Source: an uncultured Terriglobus sp. (GTDB taxonomy: Bacteria > Acidobacteriota > Terriglobia > Terriglobales > Acidobacteriaceae). From it: 10,287 bases of DNA. The stretch is taken from the NCBI GenBank assembly GCA_937871605.1, contig CALMRM010000266.1:1-10287 (forward strand), read 5' to 3'. The notes beneath the pieces were generated by a model that was given only the letters and a program-made list of their open reading frames with translations, did not search any database and was not told the origin of the DNA. The position numbers and the translations under genes are program-made. This document shows, in pieces, positions 1 through 6,671 of the stretch; within the stretch, counting starts at the first letter, position 1, and each line of letters begins with the position of its first letter.

Positions 1-149
1 TCCGCCTTCAAGACGTTATCGAGAATCGGTTTGACCAGCAGGATACGCACCGCTGCCATGGCACCGACCACCGACATTAACGCGACGGACAGCAGAAAAT
101 AGGCTAGGTACGGCCGGAGGTAGCCGAACAGGCGCAAGACACGCGTCAT
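1..149 (-). CDS. MsbA-like ABC transporter, N-terminal fragment (cut by window edge)
   Basis: Only the first 49 codons are present; the gene continues beyond position 1. The ATG at 149-147 is preceded by a strong ribosome binding site. The visible protein starts MTRVLRLFGYLRPYLAYF, followed by a hydrophobic helix at about residues 15-37 and the motif KPILDNVL at residues 40-47. A short basic start, an 'RPY' entry to TM1 and a 'KPxxD' motif at the end of TM1 are typical of MsbA-type exporters, which are half-transporters with six TM helices fused to an ATPase and which flip lipid A-core or other lipids across the inner membrane. It begins 27 bases after the rapZ stop, so it is probably co-transcribed with rapZ and the LPS transport genes upstream, which fits a lipid-export role. 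The nucleotide-binding domain is outside the window, so another type I exporter (lipid or peptide) cannot be excluded. Confidence 0.65.
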   Translation of the reverse strand, partial: MTRVLRLFGYLRPYLAYFLLSVALMSVVGAMAAVRILLVKPILDNVLKA

Positions 150-152
150 GAC

Positions 153-160
153 ATCACCTC
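153..160 (-). promoter_or_regulatory. Shine-Dalgarno of the MsbA-like gene
   Basis: On the minus strand GAGGTGAT lies just upstream of the ATG at 149. Its GAGG core is 7 bases from the start codon. This is an extended match to the 16S rRNA 3' end, the longest in the window, and it fixes the start of the partial ABC transporter. Confidence 0.7.
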
Positions 161-176
161 TGGCCCGGCGACCTTG

Positions 177-1133
177 TTACTTCGGCATGTCACGGTGCAA
201 AATCCTGGCGCTGTATCCTGCGGACGACAAGAAGTGGCCCATGTATTCCGCGAGTGCGACGGAGCGGTGCTGGCCCCCGGTGCAGCCAAACGCAATGGTG
301 AGATAGCTCTTGCCCTCTTTTTCAAATTGCGGCAGCAGGGAGAGCAGGAGGTCCTTTATACGTTGGAGGAACTCCTGTGTCTGCGGAAAGCTGGTGACGT
401 ACTCCGCCACTTGCGGGTTCTGCCCTGTCAGTGAGCGAAACTCGGGTACAAAATGAGGATTCGGCAGAAAGCGCACATCAAACACCATGTCAGCCTCTTG
501 CGGAACACCATTCCGAAAGCCAAAACTGATGGTTGACAGGGACAACGATCGAGGTCCCTCTTTCTTGCTGAAGTGGCTCACCAGATGTGCTCTCAATTCG
601 TGCACATTGAAGCGAGATGTATTTAAGACCACATCGGCCAAGTTTCGAACAACAGCCATGCGCGTGCGCTCCGCGATGATGCTGGCTGTGATGAGTTCAT
701 CGGTTCGCGACGGGTGTGGACGCCGCGTTTCAGAGTAGCGCCGTATCAGCACTTCATCCGACGCCTCAAGAAAGACGACCCGTACGTCCAGTTTTGCGGC
801 GAGCTCCTTCAAGATGTGCGGAAACCGTTCGATCGTCTCCTCACGCGCGTCCACCACCAAGGCTGCTCGTGTGATGTGCGGTGAGCCATGAATCAGCTCG
901 GCAAACTGTGGCACCAACTCCAATGGCAGATTATCGACGGCATAGTAGCCGAGATCTTCAAAGGTGCGCAATGCCGACTGTTTTCCTGCCCCGGAGAGAC
1001 CCGTCAGCACTACCAACTCACGCCTGTCAGCAAAGCCGTCCATAGGTGCACGGTCCGGTTCAGAACGCTGCACTTGCCTGGATGCAGCCACTTCAGTAGC
1101 GTCCCCTGTGTCGCCGGACCGGCTCTCTGCCAT
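177..1133 (-). CDS. rapZ: RapZ/YvcJ-family nucleotide-binding protein
   Basis: This is a 318-residue RapZ-family protein (P-loop domain plus C-terminal domain; E. coli RapZ has 284 residues). The Walker A is GLSGAGKQS at residues 45-53, followed by the family hallmark LGYYAVDNLP at 61-70. The C-terminal signature GCTGGQHRSV (283-292) corresponds to E. coli GCTGGKHRSV, part of the ligand pocket. Two features differ: Q follows the P-loop lysine where S/T is usual (S is one residue later), and the C-terminus ends in HRDMPK without the longer basic tail that E. coli RapZ uses in RNA binding. The family controls glucosamine-6-phosphate synthase through small RNAs in enterobacteria; its role elsewhere is less clear, and the sRNA function should not be assumed. 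The first ~38 residues are non-conserved. An ATG at 1043 would give 288 residues, nearer the family length, but neither start has a strong ribosome binding site. It lies 41 bases after the hpf stop, in the rpoN cluster. Confidence 0.93.
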   Translation of the reverse strand: MAESRSGDTGDATEVAASRQVQRSEPDRAPMDGFADRRELVVLTGLSGAGKQSALRTFEDLGYYAVDNLPLELVPQFAELIHGSPHITRAALVVDAREETIERFPHILKELAAKLDVRVVFLEASDEVLIRRYSETRRPHPSRTDELITASIIAERTRMAVVRNLADVVLNTSRFNVHELRAHLVSHFSKKEGPRSLSLSTISFGFRNGVPQEADMVFDVRFLPNPHFVPEFRSLTGQNPQVAEYVTSFPQTQEFLQRIKDLLLSLLPQFEKEGKSYLTIAFGCTGGQHRSVALAEYMGHFLSSAGYSARILHRDMPK

Positions 1134-1174
1134 GCGGCCTATGCTAGCATCCGCATGGCAACGTATGCGCGTGG

Positions 1175-1642
1175 TTAGGATGCAGAGACATCCTGTTCTG
1201 CGTGCAGCTCGCCATCGTCAATGGCAGCGATCGCCTTGCCGGTCCCGGTCTTTGCGTGCTGCAACCGCTTCGATTCCGGGTTGCCCTGCTCACGGATGTC
1301 CACATCCTCATCCTGCAAGCGGATCGAGCCCTCAGCAGACTGCTCTGGGTGGTGCCGGGTGCTCACCACTTTCTTGCGGGCCTTGACGGCCTGTAGTTCC
1401 ACCTTGTCCATGGCATCCTTCAGTGCGACCGTAATCTCTTTTGCTGAGGTGTGGGAGGCGAAGTCGTTCATCGTATTCCGAACAGTAACTTCCACCTCGT
1501 TGTGCTGCTTTTCGACGGTCAGAACAATTTTTGCCGTGCACTTGGGCCCAAGGACCTTTTCAATGCGGGCCAAACCCTCTTCAGCCTGCTGCCGTAGCGT
1601 TACCGTGACCTGAGTTCCTCGTCCGGTGATCTCTAAATCCAT
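1175..1642 (-). CDS. hpf: Ribosome hibernation promoting factor (HPF/RaiA family)
   Basis: This 155-residue protein has an HPF/RaiA/YfiA fold in residues 1-95. It starts MDLEITGRGTQVTVTLRQ and continues with ALARIEK-like helix 1 (EEGLARIEKVLG, 21-32), the strand VLTVEKQHNEVEVTV (40-54) and the second helix ALKDAMDKVELQAVKARKK (73-91). The family binds the 30S decoding centre in stationary phase and idles or dimerises ribosomes. Residues ~96-155 are polar, charged and low in hydrophobics, probably disordered. They do not resemble the C-terminal dimerisation domain of long HPF (~190 residues), yet the protein is longer than E. coli HPF (95) or RaiA (113). I chose the ATG at 1642 because GGAGG lies 8 bases upstream and the family-like sequence begins there; the open frame extends 16 codons further to an ATG at 1690 without support. 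It follows rpoN as in many proteobacteria. Confidence 0.9.
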   Translation of the reverse strand: MDLEITGRGTQVTVTLRQQAEEGLARIEKVLGPKCTAKIVLTVEKQHNEVEVTVRNTMNDFASHTSAKEITVALKDAMDKVELQAVKARKKVVSTRHHPEQSAEGSIRLQDEDVDIREQGNPESKRLQHAKTGTGKAIAAIDDGELHAEQDVSAS

Positions 1643-1650
1643 GGGTGCAT

Positions 1651-1655
1651 CCTCC
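1651..1655 (-). promoter_or_regulatory. Shine-Dalgarno deciding the hpf start
   Basis: On the minus strand GGAGG sits 8 bases before the ATG at 1642. It supports the 155-residue HPF over the longer open frame beginning at 1690. Confidence 0.7.
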
Positions 1656-1707
1656 ACTTCGTTCACACGGTACGACGCTTGTGGGTCCACGCACGTTTGC
1701 TCGCCGC

Positions 1708-3210
1708 TTAGCCCCGCCGACGCCGCTCGTGCGTGCTTGGGATATTCATGTCCTCGCGGTACTTTGCTACGGTGCGACGTGTCACCTGGATGCCCTGCCG
1801 CTGCAGCTCTGAGGCCAGAACATCGTCCGTCAGTGGCTTGAGCGGATTCTCGTCATCGATCAGCTTCTTGACGCGCTTCTTTAACAACGGCAACGGCAGG
1901 TCGGCACCTTCAGGACCGTTGACTGCTTCAGAGAAGAAGTAGCGCAGTTCGAAGACACCTTGCGGTGTATGCACATATTTATTAGCAACGGCTCTGCTGA
2001 TGGTTGAGGAGTGAACTCCGATCTCCTCAGCCAACTCCTTAATCATCATGGGTCGGAGCCAATCTGCGCCCTTCTCAAAGAAAGGCTCCTGTCGCCGCAG
2101 GATCACCTCGCACGTGCGAACAATCGTGTTTTTGCGCTGCTCAATGTTGCGCATCAGTTGCAGCGCAGAGCGGTATCGCTCTTTGACGTACTCGCGGACC
2201 TCCGTCTCGGTCCGCTTCTCTCGCATCATGCGCCGGTAGCTCTGGTTCAGTCGCAACGACGGCACGTTTTCGTCGTTCAGAACCACGGTCCACTGGTCGT
2301 TGCGCTTCACAAACGCTACATCCGGTTCGATTAGACGCACCTCTGCTGCCTGGTAGCGCAGCCCAGGTTTGGGATCCAGAGTTCGGATCACGTCCAATCC
2401 CTGCTGCACGGCTTCCGGCTCTGCCCGGAGCGCTCGGCTAAGGTCTCGCAAATCGCGTCGCTGCAGTAACGGCAGGTGCTGCTCGACCATGGTGCATGCC
2501 AGCGCCATGGTAGCGTCGTGCTGCGTGCGCGCCTCCTCGCCGCCTGATCTGGGCGACGGAGCGGCGACCAAAGCCTTGAGCTGTAGCAGCAGGCACTCCT
2601 GGAGATTCCTCGCTGCTATACCGACGGGGTCAAGGGACTGCACCAGGCTACGGGCCTCTGCGACAAGCTGCGGCGTGAGTTGCGGCAACTGGCGTGCAAG
2701 TTCGTCATCCTCAGTCGGCAAATAGCCATCGTGCTCGAGGTTGCCCAGCACAACGTCCAACGCGGCACGCAACGGCTCTTCAATCCGTTTCGACGTAAGC
2801 TGCCAGCGCAAGTGGTCGTCAAGGTTTGCGGGCTTGGCCAGGAAGCTCTCGATCGAGGGAGCATCCACGTCTTCTGCCGACACAGTTCCAGTACGGAAGC
2901 CCGGGTCCAGGTAGTCGTGGAAGTACGCACCGAAATCGATTTCGTTGAACGGGTCCGCATCCGCGCGCTCATTTTCGGCGGTTCTTTGCTCGGCGGACAT
3001 CTCCCGCTCCGCTTCGCGCCCTGCAAGTTCTTCGTGCGTGATGGTACTTTCGTCGATCTCCTCAAGCACAGGGTTGCTGGCGATCTCCGCATGGATCATG
3101 TCGCTCAGTTCCAGCTTGTTCAGCGCTAACACGCTGACCATCTGCACCAGGCCAGGCGTCAGAATTTGACGCTGTGCAACCCGCAGATTCAGCTTTGGTT
3201 GTAGCAGCAA
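1708..3210 (-). CDS. rpoN: RNA polymerase sigma-54 factor RpoN
   Basis: This is a full-length sigma-54 (500 residues; E. coli 477). Region I (1-50) carries the usual Gln/Leu-rich activator-interaction sequence, beginning MLLQPKLNLRVAQRQILTPG. Region II (about 52-120) is acidic and variable. The core-binding part follows, including SLDPVGIAARNLQECLL (192-208) and TLDPKPG (277-283). A helix-turn-helix spans about 388-412 (IKELAEEIGVHSSTISRAVA), and FELRYFFS ends it. The RpoN box at 477-485 reads TRRTVAKYR, with T where most members have A. The protein directs core polymerase to -24/-12 promoters and needs AAA+ enhancer-binding activators, none of which is encoded here. The start is TTG at 3210, supported by AGGAG 7 bases upstream and by alignment of the N-terminus with the family. 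It lies 149 bases after lptB, the largest gap in the cluster, so it may have its own promoter or leader. Confidence 0.97.
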   Translation of the reverse strand: MLLQPKLNLRVAQRQILTPGLVQMVSVLALNKLELSDMIHAEIASNPVLEEIDESTITHEELAGREAEREMSAEQRTAENERADADPFNEIDFGAYFHDYLDPGFRTGTVSAEDVDAPSIESFLAKPANLDDHLRWQLTSKRIEEPLRAALDVVLGNLEHDGYLPTEDDELARQLPQLTPQLVAEARSLVQSLDPVGIAARNLQECLLLQLKALVAAPSPRSGGEEARTQHDATMALACTMVEQHLPLLQRRDLRDLSRALRAEPEAVQQGLDVIRTLDPKPGLRYQAAEVRLIEPDVAFVKRNDQWTVVLNDENVPSLRLNQSYRRMMREKRTETEVREYVKERYRSALQLMRNIEQRKNTIVRTCEVILRRQEPFFEKGADWLRPMMIKELAEEIGVHSSTISRAVANKYVHTPQGVFELRYFFSEAVNGPEGADLPLPLLKKRVKKLIDDENPLKPLTDDVLASELQRQGIQVTRRTVAKYREDMNIPSTHERRRRG

Positions 3211-3359
3211 GCGTCAACTCCTGAAGCGAGTCGGGGCCGCCTGAACGTTCACTGCGCCCGCACAGTGTGAGTTTACTCCGCTGCGGTCAGCGTGCCGCGC
3301 AGCTTGGAGCGGGCTGGGCTCCTCTTGGTTCCAATCACGGACGAAGCGTGCCTACCTCT
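3211..3359 (-). other. lptB-rpoN intergenic leader (149 bases)
   Basis: This is the longest non-coding stretch in the leftward gene cluster. It holds several short inverted repeats: a 5-bp stem GGAGC/GCTCC with a 7-base loop at 3306-3322, a 5-bp stem CACTG/CAGTG with an 8-base loop at 3250-3267, and a perfect 10-base palindrome TGAACGTTCA at 3242-3251. None is followed by a T-run in the direction of transcription, so I do not call a terminator. A -10-like TAAACT lies at 3275-3270 on the minus strand, but no acceptable -35 element sits at the right distance. It may hold an rpoN promoter or a leader, but the sequence alone does not show it. Confidence 0.3.
3218..3222 (-). promoter_or_regulatory. 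Shine-Dalgarno supporting the TTG start of rpoN
   Basis: On the minus strand AGGAG lies 7 bases upstream of the TTG at 3210. It makes the rare start codon credible, and the encoded N-terminus begins exactly where RpoN proteins usually begin. Confidence 0.75.
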
Positions 3360-4100
3360 TTACAGCCGGAAGTTTTCGCCCAGGTAGATGCGGCGAACCT
3401 CGGGATCCCGGCCAAGCTCGCCGGGGGTTCCTTCGCGGAAGATACGCCCTTCGGCCATGATGTACGCACGATCGGTGACGTTGAGGGTCTCACGCACATT
3501 GTGATCGGTAATCAGCACACCGATGCCGTCAGACTTGAGATCGAAAATAATCTGCTGCAGGTCCAGCACGGCAATGGGATCGATACCGCTGAATGGCTCG
3601 TCCAGCAGGATAAAGGCAGGCTGGATGCAAAGGCATCGTGCAATCTCGACACGTCGGCGCTCTCCGCCAGAGAGAGCGTAGCCCTGCGTCTTTTGCACAT
3701 GGGTTAGGTTTAGGCGGCTGAGCAGCGACGCTGTCCGGGTACGCCTTGCCTCCCAGTTGAGTTGTTGCGTTTCCAGCACGGCAAGGATGTTTTCCTCGAC
3801 CGTCAGCTTGCGAAAGACGGACGGCTCCTGCGGCAGGTAACTGACGCCATAGTGCCGCGCACGCAAGTACATGGGCACCCGGCTGATGTCTTGGGCGTCC
3901 ATGCACACCCGCCCGGCATCCGGCGCCACCAGCCCCACAATCATGTAGAACGTGGTGGTTTTACCGGCGCCGTTGGGGCCCAGCAGGCCGACCACCTCAC
4001 CCTGGGTAATCTTCACGCTCACACCGCGCACCACCTCGCGTCCGTTGTAACTCTTGGCGACGGAGTCGGTGAGCAGGGTTCTCTTCTGTTCGTCTGGCAT
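3360..4100 (-). CDS. lptB: LPS export ABC transporter ATPase LptB
   Basis: A 246-residue ABC ATPase that resembles E. coli LptB (241 residues) along its length. Walker A is GPNGAGKT (41-48), the Q-loop lies in YLPQEPSVFRKL (Q91), the signature is LSGGERRRVEIA (143-154), Walker B with catalytic Glu is ILLDE (164-168), and the switch His is H200 in LITDHNVRETL. The end, YLGENFRL, matches the conserved LptB C-terminus. LptB powers the LptB2FG complex, which extracts LPS from the inner membrane and pushes it along the LptC-LptA bridge to LptD; lptF and lptG are not in the window. The frame is open up to 4244, but that would overlap the end of the upstream lptC/A gene and adds 48 non-homologous, Arg/Cys-rich residues. 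The ATG at 4100 fits the family; its ribosome binding site is weak. It begins 55 bases after the lptC/A-like stop. Confidence 0.96.
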   Translation of the reverse strand: MPDEQKRTLLTDSVAKSYNGREVVRGVSVKITQGEVVGLLGPNGAGKTTTFYMIVGLVAPDAGRVCMDAQDISRVPMYLRARHYGVSYLPQEPSVFRKLTVEENILAVLETQQLNWEARRTRTASLLSRLNLTHVQKTQGYALSGGERRRVEIARCLCIQPAFILLDEPFSGIDPIAVLDLQQIIFDLKSDGIGVLITDHNVRETLNVTDRAYIMAEGRIFREGTPGELGRDPEVRRIYLGENFRL

Positions 4101-4155
4101 GCGGCTTTCAGGCGTTAGGAGTTCAGATGTGATTCCGTGTGGTGTGCAGGGCGAC

Positions 4156-6618
4156 TCAACGGGATCGGTTCGGCGGCGCAGGCACCTCAGTCCGCACCGG
4201 ATGCGACGCTTCCCCGGCCACTTCCGCGCGCTCAGTCTCACCATGAAAGATCAGCGATGCGCCCGCGATGTCGCCACGCAGGCTGTCATGCAGAACCGCA
4301 GGCTTGTCGCGCGGGCCGGTCAGGCGGTACTCATCATCTTTCGCTGTGTAGACCAACTCCTGCCCCCGTGCCGCCCGGCCAGGTTGCTGCAGCCGCACAT
4401 TGCCGGTCGCAACCATTGATTGTAAGCCGCCGGCACCCGGAAACACGCTCGCAACTGCGGTGGGATGCACCGATGCTTGCGCGTTGGGAACAGGCGATGG
4501 AGTGAGCGTTGCTACCACGCGGTCAGCCCGCAGATCGTTGCCAGACGAGGTGACACGAACATCGCCTGCCGTTTCGATCCGTGTCGATGCCTGGCCGCTG
4601 CCGGCAATCATGGTCACCTGCTGCCCGCGCACCTGAATAGCATCATGTTGCTTCGACTTGCCAGTAGGGCTGCTCTCCTGGTTCAGGACGAGCCGTACGT
4701 CTGACATCGACGCATGCGGGGTGTTATGCGCCAGGAGAACACCGTCTGCTTTCCTGACGTCCACCTCCGCGGCTTCTAACTGCGAAGTGGCCGTCCAGAG
4801 CCGCACCGGAGATGCCTCTCCAAAGAACTCGGCCGCACCTGTGCCGCTGCTGATGTGGCCGTGCTCGGCTAACACATGCACAGGATCAGAGTTGCCCGTA
4901 TCTGACCGCTGCAGAATGCCTCGCACGTGCCCTGCAGCGTCTGTACTGTCGGTCGCTTGTGAAAGCGTGATGGTATCGCCGGCCAGCTGCACGCCGGGTC
5001 CGGTAACCACGGGAGATCCGGTCAGGCGCATCTGCTCGCGTGCGTTATCCCACTCTGCCTGTTGCGCAGTCGCGTGGTCATCCTCGACACGCGGAGCCTC
5101 CGCACGGCTGCCCTGTGTCACTGGCAATACCTTGTGCTGCGAGATCTCCACGTGGCCGGTCTGTACCGCTGAGCGCAAAAGCGATTGCGTTTGTGATGAA
5201 GTCCGCGAACCGGCAGAAGGGGGCAACAGTGCCGCCCGCAGCACGTCGCCATTGCTCACCCGCCGATTGCCCAGGCTATCGGTCTGCTCCAGCTTCGTGC
5301 CGCCAAGGCCGTCGACCGCTGCGATGTACCGTGTCCCGTTGTCAACGGCAGTGGTGGCGTGCAGCGAACGCGCAGACAACGTCGTCACGCGCGAACCCGC
5401 CGCCCTGTTCGGGCCCGAACTCCCCGCAAACTGTGTAGAAGCGACTGTCTCAGCAGATGAGAGCACAGCACCGCCATCCGCAGTCAGGTCGTTGAGCTCT
5501 GTGTGACTGCCGTCGCTCAGCAGGTTGAAGACAACATGAGGTGCGCTCAGTTCGCTGCTGGCTTGCCCAGGCTGATTGGAAAGGCTGATGTGTACCGCGT
5601 TGGTAAGCTCTGTCTGTTGTGGGCGGCCAAGCGTGTTCATGTGCAGCAACGCGTCACCTGCTGTGGCCTTGTAGCGGGTGTCCTGCAGCTGAACACTCCC
5701 CTGTGCAGACACCTGCTGCAGGTGTCCCGCACCATCCATGTTTACCCGTGCGTGATCGGCCGAGAGGTGCTCACCGTTCGCCGTGTCCACTGTTACGTTC
5801 CCGTCCGCGTCCAGCGTGCGGGGACCATCGCCGCCGGTCGAGGTGAGCAGCACGCTGTCACCCGCCGCCCGGTCTCCTGCGACTTGCACGTGGGCAGAGC
5901 GCAGCCTGGCCGTTCGTTGCGACCGATTCAGGTCTGCAGCAGCAGCTGTCACGTGCACCGGTTTACCATCCTGCAAGCCGTCGAGCTGAACGTCAGCTCT
6001 CAGGTGCAGCAGACCCGTATCTGTCTCATAGTCTGCGCCTCGCGCGCTACCGTGCAGGTCGCCGTACAGGATCTGAAGGGACTCGTCCGTCGCCAGCACG
6101 CCTAGCTTCTGCAGAAACACTAGTCCGTTCGTGGTCACCGCGATGCGATCTGGCTGGGCGCTCATCTTTCCAGACTGACTCTTAGGAGCAGCCAGATCCA
6201 GGTGCACCACACCGACGGCCTGGATAACGCCGTTGGTCTGGTCGTACTCGAATTGCTCTCCGCTGATGGTGTCTGGCCTATTTAGTCCCGGGACGGGATG
6301 CACCGCGATGGACACATCGTGCAGCGTTGTTTTTTCATTTTGCCGCTGGATGGCCTTCGCTGCGTGAACGGTAAACAACACCCGCCCCTTCACCGATTGC
6401 GTGTACGTGAATCCGTTCGTCTCGGACTGGATATCCAGGCCCAGGCGACGCGGCAAGTCTGCAAGCAGGTGCCGTGCCCGGTGCTGCTGATACACCACGA
6501 GGGCGACCAGCGCGGCGGCCAGCACGGCAAGGCCGGAGAGCAGCCACCGTCGCACCGTAACAACACGCCGCGTCGGCACCCTGTTACGCTGGCTCTCTCG
6601 CACTCGGGTCGTGCTCAC
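4156..6618 (-). CDS. Membrane-anchored LptC/LptA-type (OstA-like) LPS bridge fusion protein
   Basis: This long protein (820 residues from the GTG at 6618) has a basic N-terminus, one TM helix at about residues 25-43 (WLLSGLAVLAAALVALVVY) and a large periplasmic part rich in short beta strands. Residues ~60-190 look like LptC (ISGEQFEYDQTNGVIQAVG at 118-136). The region from ~190 on has repeated segments of OstA/LptA type with 'G-x-V-x-V/L' strands. The last ~90 residues are a clear LptA motif series: MVATGNVRLQQPGRAARGQE (735-754), LVYTAKDDEYRLTG (755-768) and IAGASLIFHG (784-793). LptC and LptA form the beta-jellyroll bridge that carries LPS across the periplasm. E. coli LptC (191) plus LptA (185) total far less, so this is a fusion with extra repeats. 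lptB follows after 55 bases, as expected. The frame is open to a TTG at 6666, but that start lacks a ribosome binding site and would almost touch the divergent gene; the GTG is a tentative choice. Confidence 0.85.
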   Translation of the reverse strand: MSTTRVRESQRNRVPTRRVVTVRRWLLSGLAVLAAALVALVVYQQHRARHLLADLPRRLGLDIQSETNGFTYTQSVKGRVLFTVHAAKAIQRQNEKTTLHDVSIAVHPVPGLNRPDTISGEQFEYDQTNGVIQAVGVVHLDLAAPKSQSGKMSAQPDRIAVTTNGLVFLQKLGVLATDESLQILYGDLHGSARGADYETDTGLLHLRADVQLDGLQDGKPVHVTAAAADLNRSQRTARLRSAHVQVAGDRAAGDSVLLTSTGGDGPRTLDADGNVTVDTANGEHLSADHARVNMDGAGHLQQVSAQGSVQLQDTRYKATAGDALLHMNTLGRPQQTELTNAVHISLSNQPGQASSELSAPHVVFNLLSDGSHTELNDLTADGGAVLSSAETVASTQFAGSSGPNRAAGSRVTTLSARSLHATTAVDNGTRYIAAVDGLGGTKLEQTDSLGNRRVSNGDVLRAALLPPSAGSRTSSQTQSLLRSAVQTGHVEISQHKVLPVTQGSRAEAPRVEDDHATAQQAEWDNAREQMRLTGSPVVTGPGVQLAGDTITLSQATDSTDAAGHVRGILQRSDTGNSDPVHVLAEHGHISSGTGAAEFFGEASPVRLWTATSQLEAAEVDVRKADGVLLAHNTPHASMSDVRLVLNQESSPTGKSKQHDAIQVRGQQVTMIAGSGQASTRIETAGDVRVTSSGNDLRADRVVATLTPSPVPNAQASVHPTAVASVFPGAGGLQSMVATGNVRLQQPGRAARGQELVYTAKDDEYRLTGPRDKPAVLHDSLRGDIAGASLIFHGETERAEVAGEASHPVRTEVPAPPNRSR
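5708..5726. repeat. 19-base near-perfect palindrome inside the lptC/A-like gene
   Basis: GACACCTGC and GCAGGTGTC are exact reverse complements separated by one base. The element lies inside coding sequence (encoding part of GHLQQVSA), so it may be incidental; no second copy was noticed in the window. Confidence 0.5.
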
Positions 6619-6671
6619 TCCACCATCTTCGCAAGGCTGCCGCAAATTTGCCACTGCCGCATCCAATAGGC
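6619..6671. promoter_or_regulatory. Divergent start region between the lptC/A-like gene and the unknown plus-strand gene
   Basis: The two genes diverge here, with about 53 bases between the chosen starts, so promoters for both should lie in or overlap this stretch and the gene ends. I could not identify a convincing -35/-10 pair or a sigma-54 -24/-12 element on either strand. The assignment rests on gene orientation only. Confidence 0.3.

Noticed and set aside
1643..1690. N-terminal extension of the hpf open frame to the ATG at 1690
   Set aside because: GGAGG lies at the right distance from the ATG at 1642, and the HPF-like sequence begins there.
2691..2712. Sigma-54-like -24/-12 element (TGGCGTG...TTCG)
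   Set aside because: It lies inside rpoN coding sequence, and the -12 GC is not at the correct spacing from the -24 GG.
3306..3322. GC-rich hairpin as a terminator after lptB
   Set aside because: The stem is only 5 bp and no T-run follows it in the direction of transcription.
4101..4244. N-terminal extension of the lptB open frame
   Set aside because: It would overlap the end of the lptC/A-like gene by about 90 bases, and adds Arg/Cys-rich residues absent from LptB proteins; the ATG at 4100 gives the normal length.
4658..5506. Long plus-strand open frame (282 codons) antisense to the lptC/A-like gene
   Set aside because: It is rich in Ser, Cys, Arg and Thr, has no family resemblance, and lies opposite a gene with clear LptA motifs. 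It is a shadow frame in GC-rich DNA.
5503..6105. Plus-strand open frame of 200 codons antisense to the lptC/A-like gene
   Set aside because: It lacks a recognisable domain or ribosome binding site, and the opposite strand carries the better-supported gene.
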